Shown here piece by piece: positions 1 through 7,624 of a stretch of DNA of 64,000 bases (positions are counted from its first letter, which is position 1; each line of letters begins with the position of its first letter). Origin of the DNA: Virgibacillus proomii (GTDB lineage Bacteria; Bacillota; Bacilli; Bacillales; Amphibacillaceae). The notes beneath the pieces were generated by a model that saw nothing but the letters and a program-made list of their open reading frames with translations, made no database searches and was not told the DNA's origin. Made by a program: the position numbers and the translations under genes. The stretch lies in contig NZ_JAHLNO010000019.1 in assembly GCF_018916875.1 (NCBI RefSeq), positions 1-64,000 of the forward strand, written 5' to 3'.

Positions 1-180
1 TTCATGTAAACTCTCCACTTCTTCCAGCTGTGCGAAAAGCAATAAATTAAGAAATGACGCTGTCGTTAATTTTTTCGTATAGTAATCTAATTTCATGGTT
101 TTCACATTTTCTTCAAAAATCTTTAGATTTATGGATGAAAACCATTGTCCAAATGACGTTTTTGGTGTATTCTTGTCCAT
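1..180 (-). CDS. IS4-family transposase, N-terminal part, cut by window edge
   Basis: Read on the minus strand from the ATG at 180, the frame stays open to the window edge for 60 residues and begins MDKNTPKTSFGQWFSSINL, then a basic helical stretch with LDYYTKKLTTASFL. I recognise this as the N-terminal (DUF4372-like) region of IS4-family DDE transposases of Bacillaceae. The catalytic DDE domain would lie outside the window, so intactness cannot be judged. The 200 bp upstream hold no other gene and probably include the IS end, but I could not define a terminal inverted repeat from one side. Confidence 0.75.
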   Translation of the reverse strand, partial: MDKNTPKTSFGQWFSSINLKIFEENVKTMKLDYYTKKLTTASFLNLLLFAQLEEVESLHE

Positions 181-393
181 ATGTTAGTCCTTTATTTTTT
201 GGATTTGGACGGGTTACCACCTGACTATATCCATTATAAAGGACTTTTTCTTTGCAACATAGAAAATTAGCGAAGATTTCGCGTATTTTTAATATTTTGT
301 TTTAATAAATGCAACGCTAGTGAATAAAAATATGAAACTTATTGTCAGCTTAAACGTATTTTTTACTGAAACATTTTATTGAGGAGTGGTAAA

Positions 394-702
394 TTGGAAA
401 TTTTATTTTTGCTCTTAATAGCTGCTTTAATTGTTTACTTAGGCATTGGTCTTTTTATACCAAGCCTAATAAATGTAAGTGAAGAGGATATTGGTGAAAA
501 TTTACAACAACTAAAGAAATACCAATGGTTCAAGAATTATCTTAGTAATGAAAAATACAAAAAATTAATTGTTCACAACAAAAATGTCCGTAAAACTATT
601 GGTAGGTTTAAGCTTCATAAACTTGATAGAGAATCCTATTTAGTTAGGTGCCAAAAGAAAATGAACCAAATTTTAATTAAAGAGTTGAATAGTATCACCT
701 AA
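394..702 (+). CDS. small membrane-anchored hypothetical protein
   Basis: A 102-residue protein starting at the TTG at 394, chosen because GAGGAG lies 8 bases upstream; an upstream in-frame extension to 379 has no better signal. Residues 2-23 form one hydrophobic helix (ILFLLLIAALIVYLGIGLF), followed by a lysine-rich soluble tail, so it is probably a single-pass protein with the tail in the cytoplasm. No family is recognised. It is followed at 740-763 by a terminator-like hairpin, which supports a monocistronic real gene despite its position among IS remnants. Confidence 0.55.
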   Translation: MEILFLLLIAALIVYLGIGLFIPSLINVSEEDIGENLQQLKKYQWFKNYLSNEKYKKLIVHNKNVRKTIGRFKLHKLDRESYLVRCQKKMNQILIKELNSIT

Positions 703-739
703 GTAGTGGGTTTAAAAACATCATACCATTTTAATAATC

Positions 740-763
740 GACCTCTTTTAAGGGGTCTTTTTT
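740..763 (+). terminator. intrinsic terminator after the small membrane protein gene
   Basis: GACCTC pairs with GGGGTC (one G-T pair) around a short T/A loop, followed by six Ts. Confidence 0.6.
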
Positions 764-804
764 ACACGATAGGAAAGTATTCCTGTAATAAAGCAAAATG
801 AAGA

Positions 805-1158
805 TTGAATAAAAAATACCCCCTTAGTATATACGAGGTGTACCATGACTATACGTGTAAAAAGATAAATCAAGTGGTGGAAATGGTAAAAGAACTTATT
901 ACACCAATTCCTGGGGTTAAAGAAATGACGGATATAAATGGAATAGGTGAAATAACAATCGCTTCATTCCTAGCACAAACTGGTGAACTAAATAAGTTTA
1001 CACATCCAGAACAGCTCATTAAGTTAGCAGGGCTAAACTTAAAGTTAGCTACGACGGGTAAATGGAAAGGCAAAACAGTTAGGGTCATGCCCGATTGTAT
1101 AAAAATTTGCCGCCTACTCCGTGCTTCCATTGTTATAGATGATTCCTCTAAAAATTAA
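805..1158 (+). pseudogene. IS110-family transposase fragment (transposase_20 region)
   Basis: The translated stretch from about 890 to 1090 carries IPGVKEMTDINGIGEITIA and later HPEQLIKLAGLNLK, the helix-hairpin-helix-like C-terminal domain (Transposase_20) of IS110/IS116/IS902 transposases. The N-terminal DEDD catalytic half (RuvC-like) is missing and the sequence degrades after GKT, where RGRxxLR is expected. There is no convincing start codon context at 805. It is a truncated, dead copy. The missing extreme C-terminus is found nearby on the opposite strand (1192-1383), so the remnant has also been rearranged. Confidence 0.75.
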
Positions 1159-1191
1159 CGTTTTTACATTTTCATTAATACATGTGAAACG

Positions 1192-1383
1192 TTATGTCTC
1201 TACATTCTGTAATCGAAAATGCGGAATGTCACGTAACATCTTTTCTGGACTAAATGCTACTTGCTTCGTACCTACCGCAAACAAAATTCGTATCAACTTA
1301 CAACATAATGCTATCAATGATTGCTTTTTCTTTAACGGATTTTCTTTTCTTGTGTAGGAAAGCATCGTCGGCTCCCACTTCAT
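1192..1383 (-). pseudogene. IS110-family transposase C-terminal fragment, inverted
   Basis: On the minus strand this reads NPLKKKQSLIALCCKLIRI followed by FSPEKMLRDIPHF, matching the last 50 or so residues of IS110-family transposases (NPLK, ALCCKLIR and KML-DI are typical). It lies tail-to-tail with the 805-1158 fragment, which ends where this part should begin but on the opposite strand. The two pieces either come from one element split by an inversion or from two different IS110 copies. No ribosome binding site or full domain remains. Confidence 0.65.
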
Positions 1384-2220
1384 GGATAGACCGAACGAAG
1401 GAATGTATGCGCAATGACGCAGTGAGATGTGGGAGGGTTTGTCGCCATGAGTATTGTGGGAAAAAAAGGTGCAATTATAACATAACCGTTCCCATTTTTT
1501 AAAAGAAGAGAATGGCTTATTAAGTGCGCCCTTCTACAGAAAAAGTTGTTTAACATATCTATATCATGTTAATGATTCCAAATGAACAAATTGAAATTGT
1601 AAGTTAAACAGAGAAAATAAGAGTTTTCGTAAGAATATAGAGGGAGTATAAAACTTTAGGCTTTATAGTATAAGAAAAACGATAGATTTCCATAAAGACT
1701 TGGCTACAGGCCAAGTTTTTTGACCACTTTTTCTGGTTTTATATTCTGTGCGAAATAAGGAAGCTAACAAAATCAAACTTAGAGGATACTGTTCTTCTAC
1801 TCAATTTTTAATAAACTTCTCCAGCAGCAAATATATCTACTAAGAACTTATCACTATAATCGACAATGTCAAATTTCCCGTCCTGTTGTATAATTTCTGT
1901 TTCCTTCCTGGTTTTGTCCCTAACTTATTTATCATAAAATCGTATTTTGACAAGGCATACTCATTAGCTTTATCACTGTCATGTTCTTTTAAGATATAAA
2001 ACAGCCATATAATAGATAAACTTATATTAAAAATCAAATATCAAATGAGTTTCTTATGTTTTCAACAAAACCAATATTTTAGCCTAATATTTTCATGATT
2101 TTTCTTGTAGGTAGAGTTCGTTCGCTTCGGTTTTCTTACCGAAATTATGCCGGATTTTGCTTAAAATACTTCTATGTTTTTATAAAGTTGGCGATCTAAA
2201 GCAGGCTTTGGAACAGTTTT
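1384..2220. other. gene-poor stretch with decayed sequence
   Basis: No intact gene. It contains the 70-bp repeat at 1651-1720 and, on the minus strand at about 1805-2040, a frameshifted unrecognised coding remnant. Its last part reads KFDIVDYSDKFLVDIFAAG and then stops; an in-frame stretch just upstream reads EHDSDKANEYALSKYDFM. The rest shows nothing I can name. Confidence 0.35.
1651..1720 (+). repeat. 70-bp dispersed repeat, copy 1, ending in a hairpin
   Basis: This aligns without gaps to 9821-9890 (about 63 of 70 positions equal by eye). Both copies share the first 30 bases exactly and end in ACTTGGC/GCCAAGT arms plus a T run, so each can act as an intrinsic terminator. Probably an IS end or small mobile remnant; the family is not identified. 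Confidence 0.6.
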
Positions 2221-2285
2221 AAAATAAGAAATCTCTAAAGCAGATAGGAGTGAAGCGGGGTGCAAGGATGGAGTGTTCTTTACAT

Positions 2286-2320
2286 GAACCACTTTTTAAA
2301 GAGGGAAGTGGTTCTTTTTT
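2286..2320 (+). terminator. intrinsic terminator in the duplicated block
   Basis: GAACCACTT pairs with AAGTGGTTC and is followed by six Ts on the plus strand. No plus-strand gene precedes it, so it may end a small untranslated transcript. The copy near 28397-28427 keeps the T run but has a damaged stem. Confidence 0.6.
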
Positions 2321-2574
2321 GCTCTTTCTATTAAATAGAATCAAATAAATGTAATAGTCAGACAAAAAAATAAATAAATCAAATATGGATCGCTAAATAA
2401 ATCTTGAGTCGCTGTTGCTTAGCATGGTTTCTAAGTAATTCATATAATGATTATAAAAAAGAATGGACTTATTGCAGGGTACTTGAAAATGAAGAAGATA
2501 TAGGATGGATGTCTTATGATCTTATAAAATATAGCTTCATAGTGAAGGGAGTCTTTGCATATCTAAGCTAGAGA

Positions 2575-2964
2575 TTAGCCTTTCTCTTGTGTTTCCTTGT
2601 TCATAAACTCCCAAAATCGAACTAACTTATCAATGTTTTCAACTGGGTTCTTGCTCAACTCACTTAACAGCTGTTTTTCTTTCAATTGCTTTACTGTTAC
2701 TAATTCGGCATCTGTTAATGTAAAGTCATCCGTGATTTTATACCTGATAGGATGTTTTGGCTCATTAATCAATCCTATTAAATAGTCTGCTGATACATTC
2801 AGTTTCTTGGCTAATAGTCTTACTGTTTCCAGCGGTGGTTCATTTCTTCCTTGTTCATAGTAACCATACGCACTAGCAGTAATATTTAGTTCTTTAGCAA
2901 GATCCTTTTGGCTATAGCCAGCTTCAACTCGTACATCAGTTAATCGTTTACTAAAACTGTACAC
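2575..2964 (-). CDS. XRE-family transcriptional regulator (copy 1)
   Basis: A 129-residue protein with an N-terminal Cro/C1-type helix-turn-helix (about residues 5-65, including YSQKDLAKELNIT and YYEQGRNEPPLETV) and a short helical C-terminal part. The GTG at 2964 is chosen because GAGGAGA lies just upstream and because the paralogue at 28728-29111 starts with ATG at the same residue; the longer in-frame extension is noncoding-like. A palindrome overlapping the presumed -10 suggests it represses itself. Phage- and mobile-element-type regulators often look like this. No target gene is adjacent, so its regulon is unknown. Confidence 0.85.
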   Translation of the reverse strand: MYSFSKRLTDVRVEAGYSQKDLAKELNITASAYGYYEQGRNEPPLETVRLLAKKLNVSADYLIGLINEPKHPIRYKITDDFTLTDAELVTVKQLKEKQLLSELSKNPVENIDKLVRFWEFMNKETQEKG

Positions 2965-3002
2965 AGACTTTCTCCTCTTTTCTACTATTCTTAGCAAAAT
3001 TA

Positions 3003-3019
3003 TACAATCATAAATTGTA
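3003..3019 (-). promoter_or_regulatory. putative XRE operator overlapping the -10 region
   Basis: On the minus strand TACAAT-TTATG-ATTGTA forms a perfect 6-bp inverted repeat whose right arm runs into TATAAT. The second copy (29150-29166) conserves both arms exactly while the 5-bp centre differs, which is the pattern expected for a dimer-bound autorepressor site. Confidence 0.55.
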
Positions 3020-3100
3020 AATAACAGTAAAAACAACAAAAAATTATATATTGGTTTACAAACAACAAAATGTTGTGTATAATGAAAAAAAATAATGGGA

Positions 3101-3690
3101 GTGATCATCTGTGTAATTTTACAATGCAGTAATTACAAGAAGTAAATTAGGCTAAATTTTTGCTGGAAATAGAAAGACTAATAGGGAATTATATTATGCA
3201 AAGGTACTAGTTTCAGGGGGAAATCGAAAATAATTGTTATGAATAAGCTTTGAGGATGGGAGTACATATCTTAATTGTTCGCAAATATTCTTGTTCATGT
3301 CGATTTAAGAGTATGCATTCCACATTTAACCGATGTGTCGTGATGAAGTGAAATGTGTAAGTTATGATAGTTATTATTCCGTCCTATTTTGTGCAACAAA
3401 CTATAGATGGCTACCATAATAACTTGGTTGATTTGATCACAAATGAATAAATCCATTTAGTTGATTCAATTGATTCATATAAAAACGCTGAGTTTATTTT
3501 GATATTAAAAAGATAGAACCGAGTTATGTCGATTATGTTTGAATATTAGGAATGCATTCTTATATCGTAAATGCGTCTAATGTTCCTCTCCAGGTATCCC
3601 CGAAGGTAATAGTAAAGAGGGGAGATGAGTTTATTACGAATAAAGATGGTATTTAGTATACGGATGATTATAAAATTCTTTGGTATTTAT
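3101..3690. other. intergenic stretch without recognisable gene
   Basis: AT-rich, with no open frame that looks coded on either strand and no clear RNA gene. It ends at the TTTAT target of the first palindromic element. Confidence 0.4.
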
Positions 3691-3838
3691 CCCGCATGTA
3701 AGGTGCCGTAAGCCTCCCACATAAGATCCTGAGTTGGTACAAAAAGGTCTAAGTGGTAGAAAACGGCACCTAAATGCCCGATTCGTTCAACTAACATTCC
3801 GTGTAAAAAGTGTTCCACGGAATGAAGTTTCACTTTAT
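3691..3838 (+). mobile_element. PATE-like IS200/IS605-derived palindromic element, copy F1
   Basis: A 148-bp unit beginning CCCGCATGTAAGGTGCCGTA directly after TTTAT and ending ..TTTCACTTTAT. It holds two inverted repeats: an outer AGGTGCCGT/ACGGCACCT pair with an inner CCCACTT/AAGTGG-type pair, then CATTCCGTG/CACGGAATG. TTTAT before the left end and TTTAT at the right end, with no target duplication, is the geometry of IS200/IS605 elements and their non-autonomous PATE derivatives. No transposase is encoded. Confidence 0.7.
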
Positions 3839-3988
3839 CCCGCATGTAAGGTGCCGTAAGCCTCTCCCACTTCAATACCTGAGTTGATACAACAGGGTCA
3901 AAGTGGGATAAACGGCACCTAAATGCCAGATTCGTTTAACTAATAATTCTTGGGAAAAAGCATTCCAAGAAATGAAGTTTCACTTTAT
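3839..3988 (+). mobile_element. PATE-like palindromic element, copy F2
   Basis: Head-to-tail with copy F1, using the TTTAT at the end of F1 as its left flank. Same ends and same two-hairpin layout; the loop region and the second stem are diverged (TTCTTGGG/CCAAGAA type), so F1 and F2 are not a recent duplication. Confidence 0.7.
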
Positions 3989-4148
3989 CAATCTTCTGTA
4001 GACAAACCATAATACATCCATGTGACGATGCAACTATTGAATTTAGTAGTTTTTAATAAAAAAGAAACCGAATACTAACGCCGAATCTGTTAACGAAATG
4101 ATTCGATTCTAAGAATTAATCTTGTCCGTTATGAAATGAGGTGAAGGA

Positions 4149-4616
4149 ATGAGTGATTGCGTTTTAGACGAATCCGTTATTTTGACGGATATTGAAGCCA
4201 AGACGAAAGAACAAGCATTGGAAACAGTTGCCCAAAATCTAGTCGATCAAAACCTAGTTAAAAAAAGTTTTATTCCTGCAATTATTCAAAGGGAAGCAGA
4301 ATACCCAACCGGTCTCCCTACAAATGGCGTGTCAGTAGCTATACCGCATACAGATGTTAAACATGTCAAAACGAAGACAATAAGTCTTGCTATTTTAAAG
4401 CATCCAGTTGATTTTTTTATTATGGGGGATGGAAATAACACAACACCAGTTCAATTAATTTTTATGTTAGCAATGAATGAACCCAATTCTCAATTATCTT
4501 TACTACAAAAATTAATGCAAATCTTTCAAGATGAAAAAACATTAACGTATATCGTAAATCAAAAAAATAAAACGGATATAAAAAATCTGTTAAAAAAGAA
4601 GCTAGGTATTACTTAA
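4149..4616 (+). CDS. gatA: PTS EIIA component, galactitol/fructose type
   Basis: A 155-residue cytoplasmic phosphocarrier of the PTS_EIIA_2 fold. The phosphorylatable histidine is His67 in VAIPHTD; an LPTNGVSVAIPH segment and the C-terminal QLSLLQKLMQIF helix are as in GatA-like IIA proteins. It would take phosphate from HPr and hand it to the IIB protein encoded 14 bp downstream. The start is preceded by GGTGAAGG. It is the first gene of an operon running to 9633. The substrate is probably a hexitol or related polyol, but the downstream enzymes leave this open. Confidence 0.88.
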   Translation: MSDCVLDESVILTDIEAKTKEQALETVAQNLVDQNLVKKSFIPAIIQREAEYPTGLPTNGVSVAIPHTDVKHVKTKTISLAILKHPVDFFIMGDGNNTTPVQLIFMLAMNEPNSQLSLLQKLMQIFQDEKTLTYIVNQKNKTDIKNLLKKKLGIT

Positions 4617-4630
4617 AAGGGGTGATTTTA

Positions 4631-4915
4631 GTGGCAAAAAAGACTGTGCTAGTAGCATGTGGAGCCGGGATTGCAACTTCTACAGTGGTAAATGGTGCAA
4701 TTGAGGAAATTGCTAGGAAAAATAATATAGATGTAAACCTGATTCAAATTAAAATTGCAGAAGTTGAATCGTACTTAGATACAGCAGATCTGTTGGTAAC
4801 AACTGCAATGACGAAAAAAGAGTATCCGTTTCCAGTAATTAATGCACGCTCATTTTTAACTGGTATTGGTACAGAAGAGACGAGAAAACAAATATTAGAT
4901 GAACTTGAAAAATAA
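4631..4915 (+). CDS. gatB: PTS EIIB component, galactitol type
   Basis: A 94-residue IIB protein. The phosphocysteine is Cys10 in LVACGAGIATST, the P-loop-like motif of the galactitol/lactose superfamily of IIB domains. The GTG at 4631 is preferred to the in-frame GTG at 4622 because the AAAAGGGGTGAT ribosome site overlaps the latter. It passes phosphate from the IIA to the sugar bound by IIC. An imperfect hairpin (TTCTCGG/CCGAGAA) and then a 149-bp mobile palindromic element separate it from the IIC gene, an unusual break within a PTS operon. Confidence 0.88.
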   Translation: MAKKTVLVACGAGIATSTVVNGAIEEIARKNNIDVNLIQIKIAEVESYLDTADLLVTTAMTKKEYPFPVINARSFLTGIGTEETRKQILDELEK

Positions 4916-4965
4916 TACTACGAATGGGGTTCTCGGACTTCGTATAGAGCCGAGAAATCCTTTAT

Positions 4966-5114
4966 CCCGCATGTAAGGTGCCGTAAGCCTCCCATATTAA
5001 GATCCTGAGTTGGTACAAAAAGGTCTAAGAGGTAGAAAACGGCACCTAAATGCCCGATTCGTTCAACTAACATTCCGTGTAAAAAGCGTTCCACGGAATG
5101 AAGTTTCACTTTAT
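4966..5114 (+). mobile_element. PATE-like palindromic element between IIB and IIC genes, copy G
   Basis: Nearly identical to F1, with TTTAT on its left and TTTCACTTTAT at its right end. It sits in the transcribed spacer of the PTS operon, ending 30 bp before the IIC start and 16 bp before its ribosome binding site, so both long hairpins should form in the mRNA. Confidence 0.72.
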
Positions 5115-5143
5115 ATCTTAGTGAGTTAAAGGAGGTTAAATAA

Positions 5144-6403
5144 TTGGAATCGTTTGTTGACTTTATTCAAAGCTTTCTAGGATTAGGTGCGACAGTAATT
5201 TTACCTGTAGCAATTTTTATATTAGGAGTTTTTTTCGGTCAGAAGGTGGGTAAAGCATTTCGTTCGGCTTTAACAATTGGTGTAGCATTTGTAGGAATAT
5301 TTTTAGTTATTGATTTGTTGACGCTTAATCTTGGACCGGCTGCACAGGGAATGGTAAATCGATTAAACGTAGAATTGAATGTAATTGATGTAGGTTGGCC
5401 AGCTACTTCTTCCATAGCATGGGCATCAGTTGTAGCAGCTTTTATTATTCCACTAGGATTGATTGTCAATGCAATCATGTTATTTACGAAAACAACGAAA
5501 GTAATGAATGTGGATGTTTGGAATTATTGGCATTATACATTTGCGGCTGCAGTAGTGTATACAATATCTGGAAGTGTTATCCAAGGTTTAATTGCAGCTG
5601 TCCTATTTCAAATCGTTTGTTTAAAGGTTGCTGACTGGACAACACCAATGGTGAGAGACTTTTATGAAATGCCAGGAGTATCGGTTGCTACTGGTAGTAC
5701 CATTTCATATGCACCATTTATCTTTTTAGTAAAATTTATCCGGAAAATTCCTGGATTAAAGAATTTACATGCCGATCCAGATTCTATTCAAAAGCGTTTT
5801 GGGGTTTTCGGAGATTCCATGGTTGTTGGTTTATTTCTTGGTATAATAATCGGTTTACTTGCTGGTTATAGTATTGGTGAAGTTATTGAAATCGGTATGT
5901 CTATGGCTGCAGTTATGATTTTGATGCCACGAATGGTAAAAATTTTAATGGAGGGTCTAATGCCTGTTTCAGAATCAGCTCGTACCTGGTTAAATAATCG
6001 ATTTGGAGAAAGTGACATTACGATTGGTTTGGATGCAGCTGTATTATTGGGACATCCATCTGTAATTGCTACAGCTCTTATTTTAACACCTGTTACTGTA
6101 TTAATTGCTGTAATTTTGCCTGGTAACAATGTACTCCCATTCGGTGACTTGGCAACTATTCCATTTATCGTTGCTTTTATTGTAGGTGCTGCTAGAGGTA
6201 ATATTATTCACTCTATTATTGTAGGAACAGTTATGATTGCGCTATCACTTTATATGGCTACAGATATCGCACCGGTATTTACCGATATGGCGATGAGTGC
6301 AGAAATTAAGCTGCCAGAAGGATCTGCAAAGGTTTCTAGTATTGACCAAGGAGGCAATCTATTAAATTGGTTGATTTGGAGATTTTTCGAGTTATTTAAT
6401 TAA
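5144..6403 (+). CDS. gatC: PTS EIIC component, galactitol-type permease
   Basis: A 419-residue polytopic membrane protein of the EIIC-GAT family, about the usual length. It begins MESFVDFIQSFLGLGATVIL and has around ten hydrophobic helices, with GHPSVIATALILTPVTVL near residue 300 as in GatC. The TTG start is supported by AAAGGAGG nine bases upstream. It would import and, with IIB, phosphorylate the substrate. The C-terminal KLPEGSAKVSSIDQGGN tail is also typical of the family. The mobile element just upstream may alter its translation or mRNA stability. Confidence 0.9.
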   Translation: MESFVDFIQSFLGLGATVILPVAIFILGVFFGQKVGKAFRSALTIGVAFVGIFLVIDLLTLNLGPAAQGMVNRLNVELNVIDVGWPATSSIAWASVVAAFIIPLGLIVNAIMLFTKTTKVMNVDVWNYWHYTFAAAVVYTISGSVIQGLIAAVLFQIVCLKVADWTTPMVRDFYEMPGVSVATGSTISYAPFIFLVKFIRKIPGLKNLHADPDSIQKRFGVFGDSMVVGLFLGIIIGLLAGYSIGEVIEIGMSMAAVMILMPRMVKILMEGLMPVSESARTWLNNRFGESDITIGLDAAVLLGHPSVIATALILTPVTVLIAVILPGNNVLPFGDLATIPFIVAFIVGAARGNIIHSIIVGTVMIALSLYMATDIAPVFTDMAMSAEIKLPEGSAKVSSIDQGGNLLNWLIWRFFELFN

Positions 6404-6569
6404 AGTTAGGCCTAAAAAATACATTTAAAAGTAAGGAATTTGGATACCATTAGATGTAATGGTATTGATGTATTGTATGGGTTGTTAAAAATCTTTATAA
6501 GGTGTTTAAGAAATTCTAAAAACGGGGGAATTGAAGATATTTAACCGCGGACAGAAGGAGGGCAAATCA

Positions 6570-7601
6570 ATGAAATCACTAGTTAAAACAGAATTAGGAT
6601 TTGGTAATCTCGAAATTCAGGATAAGAAAGAGCCAATTCCTGGAAAAGATCAAGTGAAAATTAAAATTAAATATGCTGGTATTTGTGGATCTGATATCCA
6701 TACTTATGAAGGACATTATAAAGTTCAAGTACCAGTTACTTTAGGTCATGAATTTTCCGGTGAAGTTGTAGAAGTTGGTGACAATGTAACTGAATTTAAA
6801 GTGGGTGACCGAGTAACTTCTGAAACTACTTTTTATATCTGTGGTGAATGTAAATATTGTGGGGCAGGGGATTATAATCTTTGTGATCACCGAAAAGGGT
6901 TAGGAACTCATCAAGATGGTGGATTTGCTAAATATTTAATTGCTAGAAAAGAAAGTGTCCACTCTCTTCCAGAGAACGTAGACTATAAATCAGCCGCCAT
7001 GACTGAACCACTAGCATGTACTTATCATGCCGTCTCAAAAACAAAAATCAATGAGGAAGATGTTGTTGTTGTTATCGGGCCTGGTCCAATTGGTTTATTG
7101 ACAGCACAAGTAGTAAAGAGCTTTGGTGCCAAGGTAATTATTACTGGACTAACAAATGATAAAATTCGTCTGGATAAAGCAAAAGAACTTGGGGTTGATA
7201 TTACGATAGATTCACAAAAAAGCAATGTTCAAAAAGTTGTTAATAAATTTACAAATGGATATGGAGCAGATGTGGTGTTTGAATGTTCAGGAACAGTACC
7301 TGCTGCAAAACAAGGTTTAGATGTATTACGAAAAAAAGGTAATTATGTCCAAGTAGGAATATTTTCTCAACCAGCAGTACCGTTTGACTTAGAAAAAGTC
7401 ATTCAAAATGAGATACGTGTAGTGGGAAGCAGAAGTCAAAATTCAGCTGATTGGGAGCCTGCTTTAGCCTTGATGAATGAAGGGAAAGTAAATGCTAAAG
7501 CTCTAGTAACTCATGAATTTGATATTACACAATGGGATGAAGCATACCAAGTAATCAAGAGTGGAGAAGCTATTAAAGTATTGTTAGTTCCGGCAGAATA
7601 A
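6570..7601 (+). CDS. zinc-dependent medium-chain polyol dehydrogenase
   Basis: A 343-residue MDR-family oxidoreductase. Catalytic zinc ligands are Cys39 (GICGSD), His60 and Glu61 (LGHEF). Four structural-zinc cysteines are at 91, 94, 97 and 105, and the NAD site is VIGPGPIG. The ATG at 6570 has AAGGAGGG upstream; the longer frame from 6531 is not needed. It most resembles sorbitol/threonine-type dehydrogenases and probably oxidises the phosphorylated polyol delivered by the PTS, or a later intermediate. Two such dehydrogenases in the operon suggest two oxidation steps or two substrates. Confidence 0.88.
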   Translation: MKSLVKTELGFGNLEIQDKKEPIPGKDQVKIKIKYAGICGSDIHTYEGHYKVQVPVTLGHEFSGEVVEVGDNVTEFKVGDRVTSETTFYICGECKYCGAGDYNLCDHRKGLGTHQDGGFAKYLIARKESVHSLPENVDYKSAAMTEPLACTYHAVSKTKINEEDVVVVIGPGPIGLLTAQVVKSFGAKVIITGLTNDKIRLDKAKELGVDITIDSQKSNVQKVVNKFTNGYGADVVFECSGTVPAAKQGLDVLRKKGNYVQVGIFSQPAVPFDLEKVIQNEIRVVGSRSQNSADWEPALALMNEGKVNAKALVTHEFDITQWDEAYQVIKSGEAIKVLLVPAE

Positions 7602-7624
7602 CCAAATAGAAAGGATGTTTTTAA

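Larger units (their letters stand above)
2221..3100. repeat. 0.9-kb duplicated block, copy 1 (contains XRE gene)
   Basis: The order of conserved parts matches 28338-29250: an AGATAGGAGTGA segment, a GAACC...GGTTC hairpin with T run, a GAAGATATAGGATG segment, the XRE regulator on the minus strand, and the operator-like palindrome before it. The genes are close to identical in protein sequence and the flanks are more diverged, which fits an old segmental duplication or two insertions of the same small element. Confidence 0.65.

Noticed and set aside
3691-3838. Palindromic elements as riboswitches or TnpB omega-RNAs
   Set aside because: Exact insertion into a TTTAT site and tandem copies show mobile elements; no TnpB gene is present to support an omega-RNA role, although derivation from such an end is possible.
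3687-3875. 62-codon minus-strand frame over the palindromic elements (also at 4918-5109)
   Set aside because: The frames follow the repeat itself, have no ribosome site, and recur wherever the element occurs; this is a by-product of the repeat.
5239-5478. Long antisense frames inside the PTS, TctA and permease genes
   Set aside because: They mirror genes with clear domains and have no own start signals; ordinary shadows of coding sequence.
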